Part shown: one piece after another, positions 55,006 through 64,000 of the stretch
How positions within the stretch are numbered: position 1 is the first letter of the stretch
How the letters are laid out: each line of letters opens with the position of its first letter
NCBI RefSeq assembly: GCF_000807775.2
Contig: NZ_CP047385.1
Span: forward strand, 1,426,001 to 1,490,000
Reading direction: 5' to 3'
Length of the DNA stretch: 64,000 nucleotides
Source: Pandoraea fibrosis
Lineage (GTDB): Bacteria > Pseudomonadota > Gammaproteobacteria > Burkholderiales > Burkholderiaceae
The notes under the pieces: model-generated
What the model was told of the DNA's origin: nothing
Databases searched by the model: none
The model's input: the letters and a program-made list of their open reading frames with translations, nothing else
Translations under genes and position numbers: made by a program

Positions 55006-55923
55006 TCAACTTGTTGTGCGGTCATCGGGCACATCGCCAAGCACCGCGGCCAGTTCTGGCGGGATGTCGAATAGCGAAGCGTGTCGGTCGGGCGAATAGT
55101 GACGTAGACGTCGCAACCCGTCGGGCAGCGTGTTCGTCACGCCTGAACGCACGTCGAGCGAATCGCTGGCGACGGCCAATGCCCATTGCGTGCCGTACAG
55201 GGGGACATATGTTGTCATGGGTTGGACGTGGGCGAATACCGAGCGCAGGGCATCGAGTATGTGCCGCACCTGTCCGGCCTCGAACCAGGGCGCGCCCAAT
55301 TGCAGGGCGATTCCGCCACGCGGGCCGAGAATCGTGCGGACTTTGGCGAAGAACGCCGCATCGTGGAGCGGCGCCGCCTCGCCATCGGCTTCCGTCAGGT
55401 CGAAAATCACCGCATCGAATCGTTTGCCAGTGGCTAACGCATCGTCCACGAGATCCCGGGCATCGCCGATGACGAGCGTGGTGCGCGCATCGTCGAACGC
55501 CCCGTCGGCGAGCGCCGGCATGTGTTGCAGGATCGTTGAAGGTACCTGCGCGTCGAGTTCCGCGACAACCACCTCGCGCACATTGGTGTGGCGTAACGCC
55601 TCGCGGGCCGAGCCACCGTCGCCGCCCCCGAGTATCAGTACGCGCTCGGCACTGCCGTGCGCCAGCAGAAGCGGGTGCACCATGCATTCGTGACAGATAT
55701 GAGCGTCGGCGAGCGAGGCCATGAAGCGGCCATCGAGCCGATAGGCGCGTCCGAGGGGCCCGAAGGCGGGCAAATCCACGATTTCGATGTGCTGATAGGC
55801 CGAGTGGGTGGCAAATACGGCGTTCGCGGCGAACGTATAGCTTGCCCAGCGCCCGAGGGGCGCCGTGTAAGGCGACGCGGCGACGCCGGAATCCTTCGCA
55901 GGGACGTCACGTTTGGCGGGCAT
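55006..55923 (-). CDS. speE: Spermidine synthase-like aminopropyltransferase
   Basis: Rossmann-fold protein of the polyamine synthase family. The 305 residues show the N-terminal beta region ending FMASLADAHICHECMVHPLLL, the cofactor loop LILGGGDGGSAREAL (about 94-108), the acidic VAELDAQ and VIGDARDLVDDAL, and FDLTEADGEAAPLHD where the classical enzyme has DSTDP. Substitution at this last site, near the catalytic Asp, leaves strict spermidine synthase activity uncertain; many betaproteobacterial relatives share it. Divergent from tkt. Confidence 0.8.
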   Translation of the reverse strand: MPAKRDVPAKDSGVAASPYTAPLGRWASYTFAANAVFATHSAYQHIEIVDLPAFGPLGRAYRLDGRFMASLADAHICHECMVHPLLLAHGSAERVLILGGGDGGSAREALRHTNVREVVVAELDAQVPSTILQHMPALADGAFDDARTTLVIGDARDLVDDALATGKRFDAVIFDLTEADGEAAPLHDAAFFAKVRTILGPRGGIALQLGAPWFEAGQVRHILDALRSVFAHVQPMTTYVPLYGTQWALAVASDSLDVRSGVTNTLPDGLRRLRHYSPDRHASLFDIPPELAAVLGDVPDDRTTS

Positions 55924-56037
55924 TGGCAGGTTAACTTCCTCTAAATTGGGGCGATCGTGTCACTTTTTTGCATGATTCCACGTTCTCGTCGGTTGGGGAA
56001 GTTCGCCGCAAACGACCCGGGCAAGTATCGAATCTGC

Positions 56038-56043
56038 TAAAAT
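56038..56043 (+). promoter_or_regulatory. Possible extended -10 of tkt
   Basis: TGC-TAAAAT at 56035-56043, 78 bases before the tkt start; TGn plus a good -10 hexamer can act without a -35, and none is visible. Confidence 0.4.
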
Positions 56044-56120
56044 CGTGGTCTTTTCTTGCATTTGAATTTCGCGCGGCAGCTCGCGGCAACGGGGCACGCC
56101 CGCTCTTCCGGCTGGTCACC

Positions 56121-58133
56121 ATGACGAACTCCTCTACTGCTACGGCTGCACTGATGGCCTCTGCCATTCGCGTCCTCTCCATGGATGCGGTCCAACAGGC
56201 CAACTCCGGTCACCCAGGCGCGCCGATGGGCATGGCCGACATCGCGGTCGCTCTCTGGGGCCGGCATCTCAAACACAATCCCGTCAACCCGCACTGGTTC
56301 GATCGCGACCGCTTCGTGCTGTCGAACGGCCATGGCTCGATGCTCATCTATTCGTTGCTGCATCTGACGGGTTACGACCTGCCGATCGAAGAGCTGAAGC
56401 ATTTCCGCCAGCTTCACAGCAAGACACCGGGTCACCCCGAAGTGGGGATCACCCCGGGTGTGGAGACGACCACGGGCCCGCTGGGTCAGGGCATCACTAA
56501 CGCCGTGGGCTTCGCCCTGGCCGAAGCGCTGCTTGCCAAGGAATTCAATCGCCCGGGCAACGACATCGTCGATCACTACACGTATGCATTCCTTGGCGAT
56601 GGTTGCCTGATGGAAGGCATCTCGCACGAAGCTTGTTCGCTTGCGGGCACGCTGCGTCTGAACAAGCTCATCGCGCTGTACGACGATAACGGCATCTCGA
56701 TCGACGGCGACGTCGAGTACTGGTTTGCCGACGATACGCCCAAGCGCTTCGAAGCGTATGGCTGGAACGTGATTCGTGGCGTCGATGGACACAATGTCGA
56801 TGCCGTCGACGCGGCCATCGCACAAGCCAAGACGTCGGATCGTCCGACCTTGATCTGCTGCAAGACGCTGATCGGTAAGGGCGCACCGAACAAGCAGGGT
56901 GGTCACGACGTGCACGGCGCGCCGCTGGGCGCCGACGAAATCGCCGCCACGCGTGCTGCGCTGGGCTGGACGTTGCCGCCGTTCGAAGTGCCGGCCGAGG
57001 TCTATGCGGCATGGGATGCCAAGGCTGCGGGCAAGCAAGCCGAAGCGGCCTGGAACGAGCGCTTCGCCGCCTATCGCGGCCAGTTCCCGGCGGAAGCTGC
57101 CGAGTTCGAGCGCCGCATGAAGGGCGAACTGCCGGGCGACTTCAAGTCGGCCGCCGCCGCGTTCGTGGCGAAGACCAATGAAAAGGCCGAGACGGTGGCG
57201 ACGCGCAAGGCGTCGCAACTGGCCATCGAAGGCCTGGCGGCTGTGCTGCCGGAATTCCTGGGCGGCTCCGCCGACCTGACCGGCTCGAACCTGACGAACT
57301 GGAAGGCCAGCAAGCCCGTGCGTGCGAACGCCGATGGCGTGCAGTTCGGCAACCACATCAACTACGGTGTGCGCGAATTCGGGATGAGCGCCATCATGAA
57401 CGGCATCGCGTTGCACGGGGGGTACATCCCGTTCGGCGGCACGTTCCTGACGTTCTCCGATTACAGCCGCAATGCGCTGCGTATGGCGGCGCTCATGAAG
57501 CTGCGTTCGATCTTCGTGTTCACGCACGACTCGATTGGTCTGGGCGAAGACGGTCCTACGCACCAATCCATTGAGCACGTCTCGAGCCTGCGCCTGATTC
57601 CGCAAATGGACGTGTGGCGTCCGTGCGATACGACCGAAACGGCGGTCGCATGGGTCGCTGCGGTGGAGCGTCACGACGGCCCTTCGAGCCTTGTGCTCAG
57701 CCGTCAGAATCTGCCGTTCGTCTCGCGCGACGACGCGCAGATCGCCAATATCCGTCGTGGCGGCTACGTGCTGCGCGACGTGGCGAAACCGCAGATCGTG
57801 CTGATCGCGACCGGCTCGGAAATGGACCTGGCCCTTAAGGGGGCTGAAGCGCTGGCCGCTGAAGGCATCGCGGCGCGTGTCGTGTCCATGCCGTCGACCA
57901 ACGTGTTCGACCGTCAGGACAAGGCGTATCGCGAGAGCGTGTTGCCGCGTGGTGTGCCGCGGGTGGCCGTGGAAGCCGGTGTGACGGCGTTCTGGCATAA
58001 GTACGTCGGCCTGGAGGGCGGCGTGGTCGGCATCGATACTTTCGGCGAGTCGGCTCCGGCCGGCGTGCTGTTCAAACACTTCGGCTTCACCGTCGACCAT
58101 GTGGTCGCGACGGTCAAGTCCGTGCTTGGCTGA
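56121..58133 (+). CDS. tkt: Transketolase
   Basis: Thiamine-diphosphate enzyme of the pentose phosphate pathway. The ATG at 56121 ([37 protein letters not shown]) gives 670 residues; the frame continues upstream only by chance. The TPP and metal motif [38 protein letters not shown] is complete, with catalytic-type His in [32 protein letters not shown] and the C-terminal domain. Followed by gapA after 28 bases: an operon of central carbon metabolism. Confidence 0.97.
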   Translation: MTNSSTATAALMASAIRVLSMDAVQQANSGHPGAPMGMADIAVALWGRHLKHNPVNPHWFDRDRFVLSNGHGSMLIYSLLHLTGYDLPIEELKHFRQLHSKTPGHPEVGITPGVETTTGPLGQGITNAVGFALAEALLAKEFNRPGNDIVDHYTYAFLGDGCLMEGISHEACSLAGTLRLNKLIALYDDNGISIDGDVEYWFADDTPKRFEAYGWNVIRGVDGHNVDAVDAAIAQAKTSDRPTLICCKTLIGKGAPNKQGGHDVHGAPLGADEIAATRAALGWTLPPFEVPAEVYAAWDAKAAGKQAEAAWNERFAAYRGQFPAEAAEFERRMKGELPGDFKSAAAAFVAKTNEKAETVATRKASQLAIEGLAAVLPEFLGGSADLTGSNLTNWKASKPVRANADGVQFGNHINYGVREFGMSAIMNGIALHGGYIPFGGTFLTFSDYSRNALRMAALMKLRSIFVFTHDSIGLGEDGPTHQSIEHVSSLRLIPQMDVWRPCDTTETAVAWVAAVERHDGPSSLVLSRQNLPFVSRDDAQIANIRRGGYVLRDVAKPQIVLIATGSEMDLALKGAEALAAEGIAARVVSMPSTNVFDRQDKAYRESVLPRGVPRVAVEAGVTAFWHKYVGLEGGVVGIDTFGESAPAGVLFKHFGFTVDHVVATVKSVLG

Positions 58134-58161
58134 TTTCGTTAGACCTTACGGAGATACCCCC

Positions 58162-59172
58162 ATGACCATTCGCGTCGCTATCAACGGCTACGGCCGTATC
58201 GGCCGCAACGTACTGCGTGCCCATTACGAAGGTGGTAAGAAGCACGACATCGAGATCGTTGCGATCAACGACCTCGGCAACGCACAGACGAACGCTCATT
58301 TGACGCAATACGATACGGCCCACGGCAAGTTCCCGGGCACGGTGTCGGTCGACGGCGATTTCATGGTCGTCAACGGCGACAAGATCCGCGTGCTGGCCAA
58401 CCGTAACCCGGCAGAGCTGCCGTGGGGCGAGTTGGGCGTGGACGTCGTGCTGGAATGCACGGGCTTCTTCACCACGAAGGAAAAGGCCAGTGCTCACCTG
58501 AAGGGTGGCGCCAAGAAGGTCATCATTTCGGCGCCGGGCGGCAAGGATGTGGACGCCACCATCGTGTTCGGTGTGAACGAAGGCGTGCTCAAGGCGACGG
58601 ATACGGTCATCTCGAACGCTTCGTGCACCACGAACTGCCTGGCACCGCTGGTTCAGCCGCTGCACGAAAAGATCGGTCTGGAAACGGGCCTGATGACGAC
58701 GGTTCACGCCTACACGAACGACCAGGTGCTGACGGACGTCTATCACGAAGACCTGCGTCGCGCCCGTTCGGCCACGATGAGCATGATCCCGACCAAGACG
58801 GGCGCGGCTTCGGCTGTCGGCCTGGTGCTGCCGGAACTCAACGGCAAGCTCGACGGCTACGCCATCCGCGTTCCGACGATCAATGTGTCGATCGTTGACC
58901 TGTCGTTCATCGCCAAGCGCGACACGACGGTGGACGAAGTCAATGCGATCCTGAAGGAAGCTGCTGAAGGCAAACTGAAGGCGATCGCCACGTACAACAC
59001 GGCGCCGCTGGTGTCGGTGGACTTCAACCACAATCCGGCCTCGTCGAACTTCGACGGCACGCTGACCAAGGTGTCGGGCCGTCTGGTGAAGGTCAGCTCG
59101 TGGTACGACAACGAGTGGGGCTTCTCGAACCGCATGCTCGACACGACCGTCGCGCTGATGTCGGCGAAGTAA
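58162..59172 (+). CDS. gapA: Glyceraldehyde-3-phosphate dehydrogenase
   Basis: Oxidises glyceraldehyde 3-phosphate with NAD and phosphate. The ATG at 58162 ([20 protein letters not shown]) gives 336 residues; upstream in-frame codons overlap tkt. NAD loop NGYGRIGR, catalytic Cys in [12 protein letters not shown], and [12 protein letters not shown] are present. A GGAGA ribosome site lies nine bases before. Cotranscribed with tkt and ended by a strong terminator. Confidence 0.97.
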   Translation: MTIRVAINGYGRIGRNVLRAHYEGGKKHDIEIVAINDLGNAQTNAHLTQYDTAHGKFPGTVSVDGDFMVVNGDKIRVLANRNPAELPWGELGVDVVLECTGFFTTKEKASAHLKGGAKKVIISAPGGKDVDATIVFGVNEGVLKATDTVISNASCTTNCLAPLVQPLHEKIGLETGLMTTVHAYTNDQVLTDVYHEDLRRARSATMSMIPTKTGAASAVGLVLPELNGKLDGYAIRVPTINVSIVDLSFIAKRDTTVDEVNAILKEAAEGKLKAIATYNTAPLVSVDFNHNPASSNFDGTLTKVSGRLVKVSSWYDNEWGFSNRMLDTTVALMSAK

Positions 59173-59193
59173 GCGCGTTCGACGCGAGTTGTG

Positions 59194-59227
59194 AAAAAAG
59201 CCGCTGTCGTGAGACAGCGGCTTTTTT
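59194..59227 (+). terminator. Terminator after gapA
   Basis: AAAAAAGCCGCTGTC-GTGA-GACAGCGGCTTTTTT: 15-bp perfect stem; also faces the opposed Wzz gene. Confidence 0.92.
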
Positions 59228-59267
59228 ACGGGTGATCGGCGCTTTAGTTAGCCGTTCGGTATGAGAG

Positions 59268-60131
59268 TTAAGCGCTACGTGCGCGATCTTTGCGGCACAG
59301 TCCGATGACAATGCCCACAATGGCGCCCAGTACCAAGCCGCCAAGGCCAAAGTACAACTTACGCGGGAAGACAGCGTTTTTATTGACCTGAATTGCGCTG
59401 ACAATCCGGGTGTTGTATGACTGATCCGGAGCGAGTAGTTGCGCTATACGATACCGACTGTCGTTTAGTGTCGCGCGTTCGGACCTGCTGTTTTGTAGCG
59501 CGCTTAGTGCCATCACTGAATCGGTGTTCTTCGATCGCACCAAGGCTGCGCTCAATTGCTCTTGCGCCTTGGTATTCGCCTCGATGGCGGCATCGATGAC
59601 ACTTAACTGTTGCTTGGGGAGCGAGCGTACGCGCTCAAGAATTGCGGCGTGCTCGGTTTCAATCCGGTGCGATGCAGCACTCAGGACTTGCTCTGCCTGC
59701 TCTTGAGAGCTTCCGCGAGCGGTGATCTCAATATAAGCTGTGCCGGCCAGTGTTCGAGCTTTCAGCGCGTTCCATGCAAGGGTTCGGCGCAGCGCATCCG
59801 GGTCGCTTTGCAACTGAGGAAACACGTCTGCGGCCACCTTGTCTTTGAAGGTGCTTAGTTGAACGCGTCCAACTGTCTGCTGAAGCGATTCAATCAGCGG
59901 GCCGTCGGGGCCCGCGACAGGTGAACCAGCGGCTCGCCCGACTTGCAGCGTTACCGTGCCTTCCCATTGTTTATGAATGGCGAACGTGCTTCCAATGCCA
60001 ATGGCGGCACCTACCAAAGCTAGACCAGCTATCACCTTCAGGTTGTCACGGGCAAAACTGAGAATATCCGCCAGCGAGATTTCGTCTGCGTCACTCTGTG
60101 TCATGTCGTCGGGTAGTTCTTCGCGATTCAT
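59268..60131 (-). CDS. Wzz-type polysaccharide chain-length determinant, orphan
   Basis: Inner-membrane co-polymerase-like protein. The 287 residues have an acidic cytoplasmic N terminus (ISLADILSFARDNLK), a first membrane helix VIAGLALVGAAIGIGSTFAI (about 33-52) followed by HKQWEGTVTLQVG, a long periplasmic helical region (about 60-240, with ARGSSQEQAEQVLSAASHRIE), and a second membrane helix LYFGLGGLVLGAIVGIVIGL (about 259-278) before a basic tail. This is the Wzz topology. No glycosyltransferase, flippase or polymerase gene is near. DNA composition is lower in GC than the flanking genes. Confidence 0.8.
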   Translation of the reverse strand: MNREELPDDMTQSDADEISLADILSFARDNLKVIAGLALVGAAIGIGSTFAIHKQWEGTVTLQVGRAAGSPVAGPDGPLIESLQQTVGRVQLSTFKDKVAADVFPQLQSDPDALRRTLAWNALKARTLAGTAYIEITARGSSQEQAEQVLSAASHRIETEHAAILERVRSLPKQQLSVIDAAIEANTKAQEQLSAALVRSKNTDSVMALSALQNSRSERATLNDSRYRIAQLLAPDQSYNTRIVSAIQVNKNAVFPRKLYFGLGGLVLGAIVGIVIGLCRKDRARSA

Positions 60132-60267
60132 GTGAAAATTCGGGGGACGGTGGTGCTGTGGCGCGTCCGCGTAGGCTGGCCTTACCGCACCTTACGGGGA
60201 GTTATTGTAGACGACGCGCAGTAATGTGGACTTTCGCGGGTGGTGGGGATCTGTGGAAAATCCCAGA

Positions 60268-60287
60268 ATGCCTTTGCGAAAAGGCAT
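60268..60287 (-). terminator. Hairpin downstream of fur
   Basis: ATGCCTTT-GCGA-AAAGGCAT, 8-bp perfect stem, 17 bases past the fur stop on the minus strand. No immediate T run, so termination is uncertain. Confidence 0.4.
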
Positions 60288-60303
60288 CCTGACATACCAA
60301 TTT

Positions 60304-60735
60304 TTAATTTTTCTGACGGTGAGGGCACGGGTCTTTCGTGCAAGTTCCGTACATGGCGAGCGAGTGCTCTTGCAGCGCGAAGCCATATTTCTTCGCAATC
60401 ATTTGCTGCCGTTCCTCAATGTCCTTGTCACAAAACTCTTCGACAAGGCCGCAGTCAAGGCACACCAGGTGATCGTGGTGATGGCCCAGGTTGAGTTCGA
60501 AAACGGCCTTGCCGGATTCGAAGTTGCTGCGCGACAATAGCCCAGCTTGCTCGAATTGGGTCAGCACACGGTAGACCGTGGCGAGACCGATATCGAGATT
60601 TTCGTTGAGCAGATGGCGATAAACGTCTTCTGCGGTCAGATGACGCACCTCGGTATTCTGGAAAATTTCCAGAATCTTGAGGCGCGGAAGCGTGGCTTTC
60701 AGTCCGATATTTTTCAAATCGGCGGGATTCGGCAT
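60304..60735 (-). CDS. fur: Ferric uptake regulator
   Basis: Iron-responsive repressor, 143 residues. Winged-helix domain (1-80: [50 protein letters not shown]) and the metal-binding dimer domain with [12 protein letters not shown] and the C-terminal [12 protein letters not shown] cysteines. Divergent from bamE. The shared upstream region contains CATTATTATT, which resembles half of a Fur box and may allow self-regulation. Confidence 0.97.
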   Translation of the reverse strand: MPNPADLKNIGLKATLPRLKILEIFQNTEVRHLTAEDVYRHLLNENLDIGLATVYRVLTQFEQAGLLSRSNFESGKAVFELNLGHHHDHLVCLDCGLVEEFCDKDIEERQQMIAKKYGFALQEHSLAMYGTCTKDPCPHRQKN

Positions 60736-60787
60736 CGCTCTACGTCCCTAGAGTACAATACAGCCCCAATAATAATGCCTTTTTGCC

Positions 60788-60810
60788 TTGCCCGGGTGCA
60801 AACCGGGCAA
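60788..60810 (+). other. Hairpin in the bamE 5' region
   Basis: TTGCCCGG/CCGGGCAA with a 7-base loop, 12 bases before the first possible bamE start. Could shield or space the ribosome site. Confidence 0.35.
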
Positions 60811-60822
60811 ACGGGACGGTAA

Positions 60823-61578
60823 ATGCCGTCAACGAGGGCGATGTGGCGGCGCGCCCGGCGTGCCGGAGTCATGTTCGATTTTTTTGAAAGCGAGTCAGAT
60901 TTGCGTCGTTATCTCTCCCTTCCGTTCTCCGTCTGTGCTGCGGCGGCATTCCTGGCTCTGGCCGGCTGTTCGACGTACGACAGCGTGACCGACAAAGTGA
61001 TCGGCGTGGTCACGCCGTATCGAATCAACATCGTTCAAGGCAATTTCGTCTCGAAAGAGGCCTATGACCAGCTTAAGCCCGGCATGACGCGCGATCAGGT
61101 GCGGCAATTGCTCGGCACACCGCTGCTCACGGATATATTCCACGCCAACCGCTGGGACTACGTCTTCTATTTCAAACGTGGCAACGCGTCGGTGGTGCAG
61201 GAGCGCCATCTGAAGGTGTACTTCGAAGGCGATACGCTGGCCCGTTGGGAAGGCGGGGAAAACTTGCCGACCGAGTACCAACTGGTTCAGGAAATCGATG
61301 GACAGAAGGGTAAGGCTGTGAAGACCGAAGCGCCTGCGCCGTCGACAGCGAGCGCTGCCGCCGCCGAGGCTGCGGCGCCGTCGCCGGATGCGGTGGCTGT
61401 CGCCCCCACGGCCGCGCCCGCCGCAACGGATGCCGCAACGGTGTCTGCCCCCGCCTCGCAAGCCGCTCCTGTCGCTGACAGCAGCGCGTCGGGTGGCTCG
61501 GGCGTGTCGGGCGGTACCGGACTCGTGCCGTCGCCGCGCGTCACCTCGGGTGGCGGTCTTTTCTCGACACCCAAGTAA
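60823..61578 (+). CDS. bamE: Outer membrane assembly lipoprotein BamE with a long Ala/Pro tail
   Basis: Lipoprotein of the BAM complex that inserts outer-membrane proteins. Lipobox LALAGC with [26 protein letters not shown], then the SmpA/OmlA fold [33 protein letters not shown]. The start is uncertain: ATG 60823, ATG 60871 or TTG 60901; only the last gives a normal signal peptide ([23 protein letters not shown]). The BAM-type domain ends near residue 160; about 90 more residues, mostly Ala, Pro, Ser and Val, extend it well beyond E. coli BamE (113). Followed by dapB after 25 bases. Confidence 0.9.
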   Translation: MPSTRAMWRRARRAGVMFDFFESESDLRRYLSLPFSVCAAAAFLALAGCSTYDSVTDKVIGVVTPYRINIVQGNFVSKEAYDQLKPGMTRDQVRQLLGTPLLTDIFHANRWDYVFYFKRGNASVVQERHLKVYFEGDTLARWEGGENLPTEYQLVQEIDGQKGKAVKTEAPAPSTASAAAAEAAAPSPDAVAVAPTAAPAATDAATVSAPASQAAPVADSSASGGSGVSGGTGLVPSPRVTSGGGLFSTPK

Positions 61579-61603
61579 GCTGTTGAAAGCAGAAAGAATC
61601 ACG

Positions 61604-62404
61604 ATGATGAAAATTGCGATTGCCGGTGCGTCCGGCCGTATGGGCCGGATGCTGATCGAAACGGTTCTGGCCGCCGATGACGCTGAGCTGGTCGGGGCGC
61701 TTGACCGTGAAGGCAGCCCCGCGCTTGGGCATGACGCAGGTGCTTTCCTGGGCCGCGAGACGGGGGTAAGAATTACCGCTGATCTCGACGCGGCACTCGC
61801 CAGCGCCGAATACCTGATCGATTTCACTCGCCCCGAAGGCACGCTGGCGCATCTGGCCGCCGCCGAAAAGCACGGTGTGAAGATGATCGTCGGCACGACG
61901 GGCTTCTCCGAAGACGACAAGGCGCGTCTGGCTGCCGGTGCCGAGCGTGTAGCAGTCGTGTTTGCGCCCAACATGAGCGTTGGCGTCAATGCCACATTCA
62001 AGCTGCTCGAGGTCGCCGCCAAGATTTTGAACACGGGTTACGACATCGAGATTATCGAAGCTCACCATCGCTACAAGGTCGATGCCCCGTCCGGCACGGC
62101 GTTGCGCATGGGGGAAGTCGTGGCCGAAGCGTTGGGTCGCGACCTGAAGGAATGCGCCATCTACGGCCGCGAAGGCGTGACCGGCGAGCGCGATCCGTCG
62201 ACCATCGGTTTTGCTACCGTGCGTGGTGGCGATATCGTCGGCGATCACACGGTGCTGTTTGCCGGCATCGGCGAACGCATCGAAATCACGCATAAGTCGT
62301 CGAGCCGTCTTTCGTATGCACAGGGCTCGCTGCGCGCTGCCCGCTTCCTCGCGCAGCACAAGACCGGCCTGTTCGACATGCAGGACGTGTTGGGCCTACG
62401 CTGA
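61604..62404 (+). CDS. dapB: 4-hydroxy-tetrahydrodipicolinate reductase
   Basis: NAD(P)H-dependent step of the lysine/diaminopimelate pathway. The ATG at 61604 or 61607 gives 266 or 265 residues. [18 protein letters not shown] (dinucleotide loop), [23 protein letters not shown], and the catalytic [20 protein letters not shown] are complete. Close behind bamE, probably one transcript. Confidence 0.97.
   Translation: MMKIAIAGASGRMGRMLIETVLAADDAELVGALDREGSPALGHDAGAFLGRETGVRITADLDAALASAEYLIDFTRPEGTLAHLAAAEKHGVKMIVGTTGFSEDDKARLAAGAERVAVVFAPNMSVGVNATFKLLEVAAKILNTGYDIEIIEAHHRYKVDAPSGTALRMGEVVAEALGRDLKECAIYGREGVTGERDPSTIGFATVRGGDIVGDHTVLFAGIGERIEITHKSSSRLSYAQGSLRAARFLAQHKTGLFDMQDVLGLR

Positions 62405-64000
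<1,596 letters not shown>

Noticed and set aside
56037..58100. Long frame antisense to tkt
   Set aside because: Shadow of the biased sense gene.

Overview
The window is an unbroken 64 kb stretch of chromosome from a GC-rich betaproteobacterium of the Burkholderiales. The gene orders rplU-rpmA-obgE-proB-CNP1-rppH/proS, ffh/ccsA, accB-accC-prmA-zinc ribbon-tpx, tonB...aroE-mtgA and tkt-gapA, together with split class Ia nrdA/nrdB genes and a lysine/alanine-repeat H1-like histone, point to Burkholderiaceae, most likely Pandoraea or a close relative. The family is well supported; the genus is inference. There is no prophage, insertion sequence, CRISPR array or rRNA. Nearly all of it is core housekeeping DNA.

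Layout. 1-3.8 kb: a minimal prepilin export set (pilB, pilC, pilD) overlapping coaE on the minus strand. 3.9-6.6 kb: CorC/HlyC-type membrane protein, tRNA-Pro(CGG), ispB. 6.6-14.2 kb: ribosomal proteins L21/L27 behind a near-consensus sigma70 promoter, then obgE, proB, a CNP1 lipoprotein, rppH, proS and marC. 14.3-19.4 kb: hpt, ffh, ccsA-like, a PP0621-type protein, a DUF1269-type membrane protein, a non-coding stretch full of hairpins, and ampD. 19.4-25.5 kb: nrdA and nrdB, each preceded by two NrdR boxes spaced 31 bp and a long leader, with an aldose 1-epimerase between them. 25.5-26.9 kb: a gene-poor stretch with a strong promoter and terminator (candidate small RNA), then the histone. 27-36.7 kb: SlyB-like lipoprotein, PfkB kinase, tpx, zinc-ribbon protein, prmA, accCB, aroQ, thioredoxin-like protein, mpl. 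36.7-43.3 kb: yqiA-like esterase, an RNase II/R-type enzyme with an acidic tail, tonB-like gene, lpxO, aroE, mtgA. 43.4-48.8 kb: mscS, corA, pyrF, pncC, pgpA, thiL. 49.2-55.9 kb: malic enzyme, barnase/barstar pair, DUF937 protein, rsmE, VOC protein, speE-like. 56.1-64 kb: tkt, gapA, an orphan Wzz-type protein, fur, bamE, dapB and the start of leuS.

The genes cover cell-envelope synthesis and recycling (mpl, ampD, mtgA, ispB, lpxO, bamE, dapB), translation (rplU, rpmA, proS, leuS, tRNA-Pro, ffh, rsmE, prmA), deoxynucleotide supply (nrdA, nrdB), fatty acid initiation (accB, accC) and central carbon metabolism (tkt, gapA, maeB). The less ordinary items are: a prepilin peptidase without the zinc-cysteine methyltransferase module; a candidate C-rich small RNA ahead of the histone; a hairpin-rich non-coding region with mutually exclusive stems before ampD; a cysteine-rich 37-codon ORF overlapping ampD; terminator-like hairpins and a short ORF in the nrd leaders; a secreted barnase-like RNase with its barstar; an inverted repeat bracketing the lpxO -10 box; and an orphan Wzz protein beside fur.
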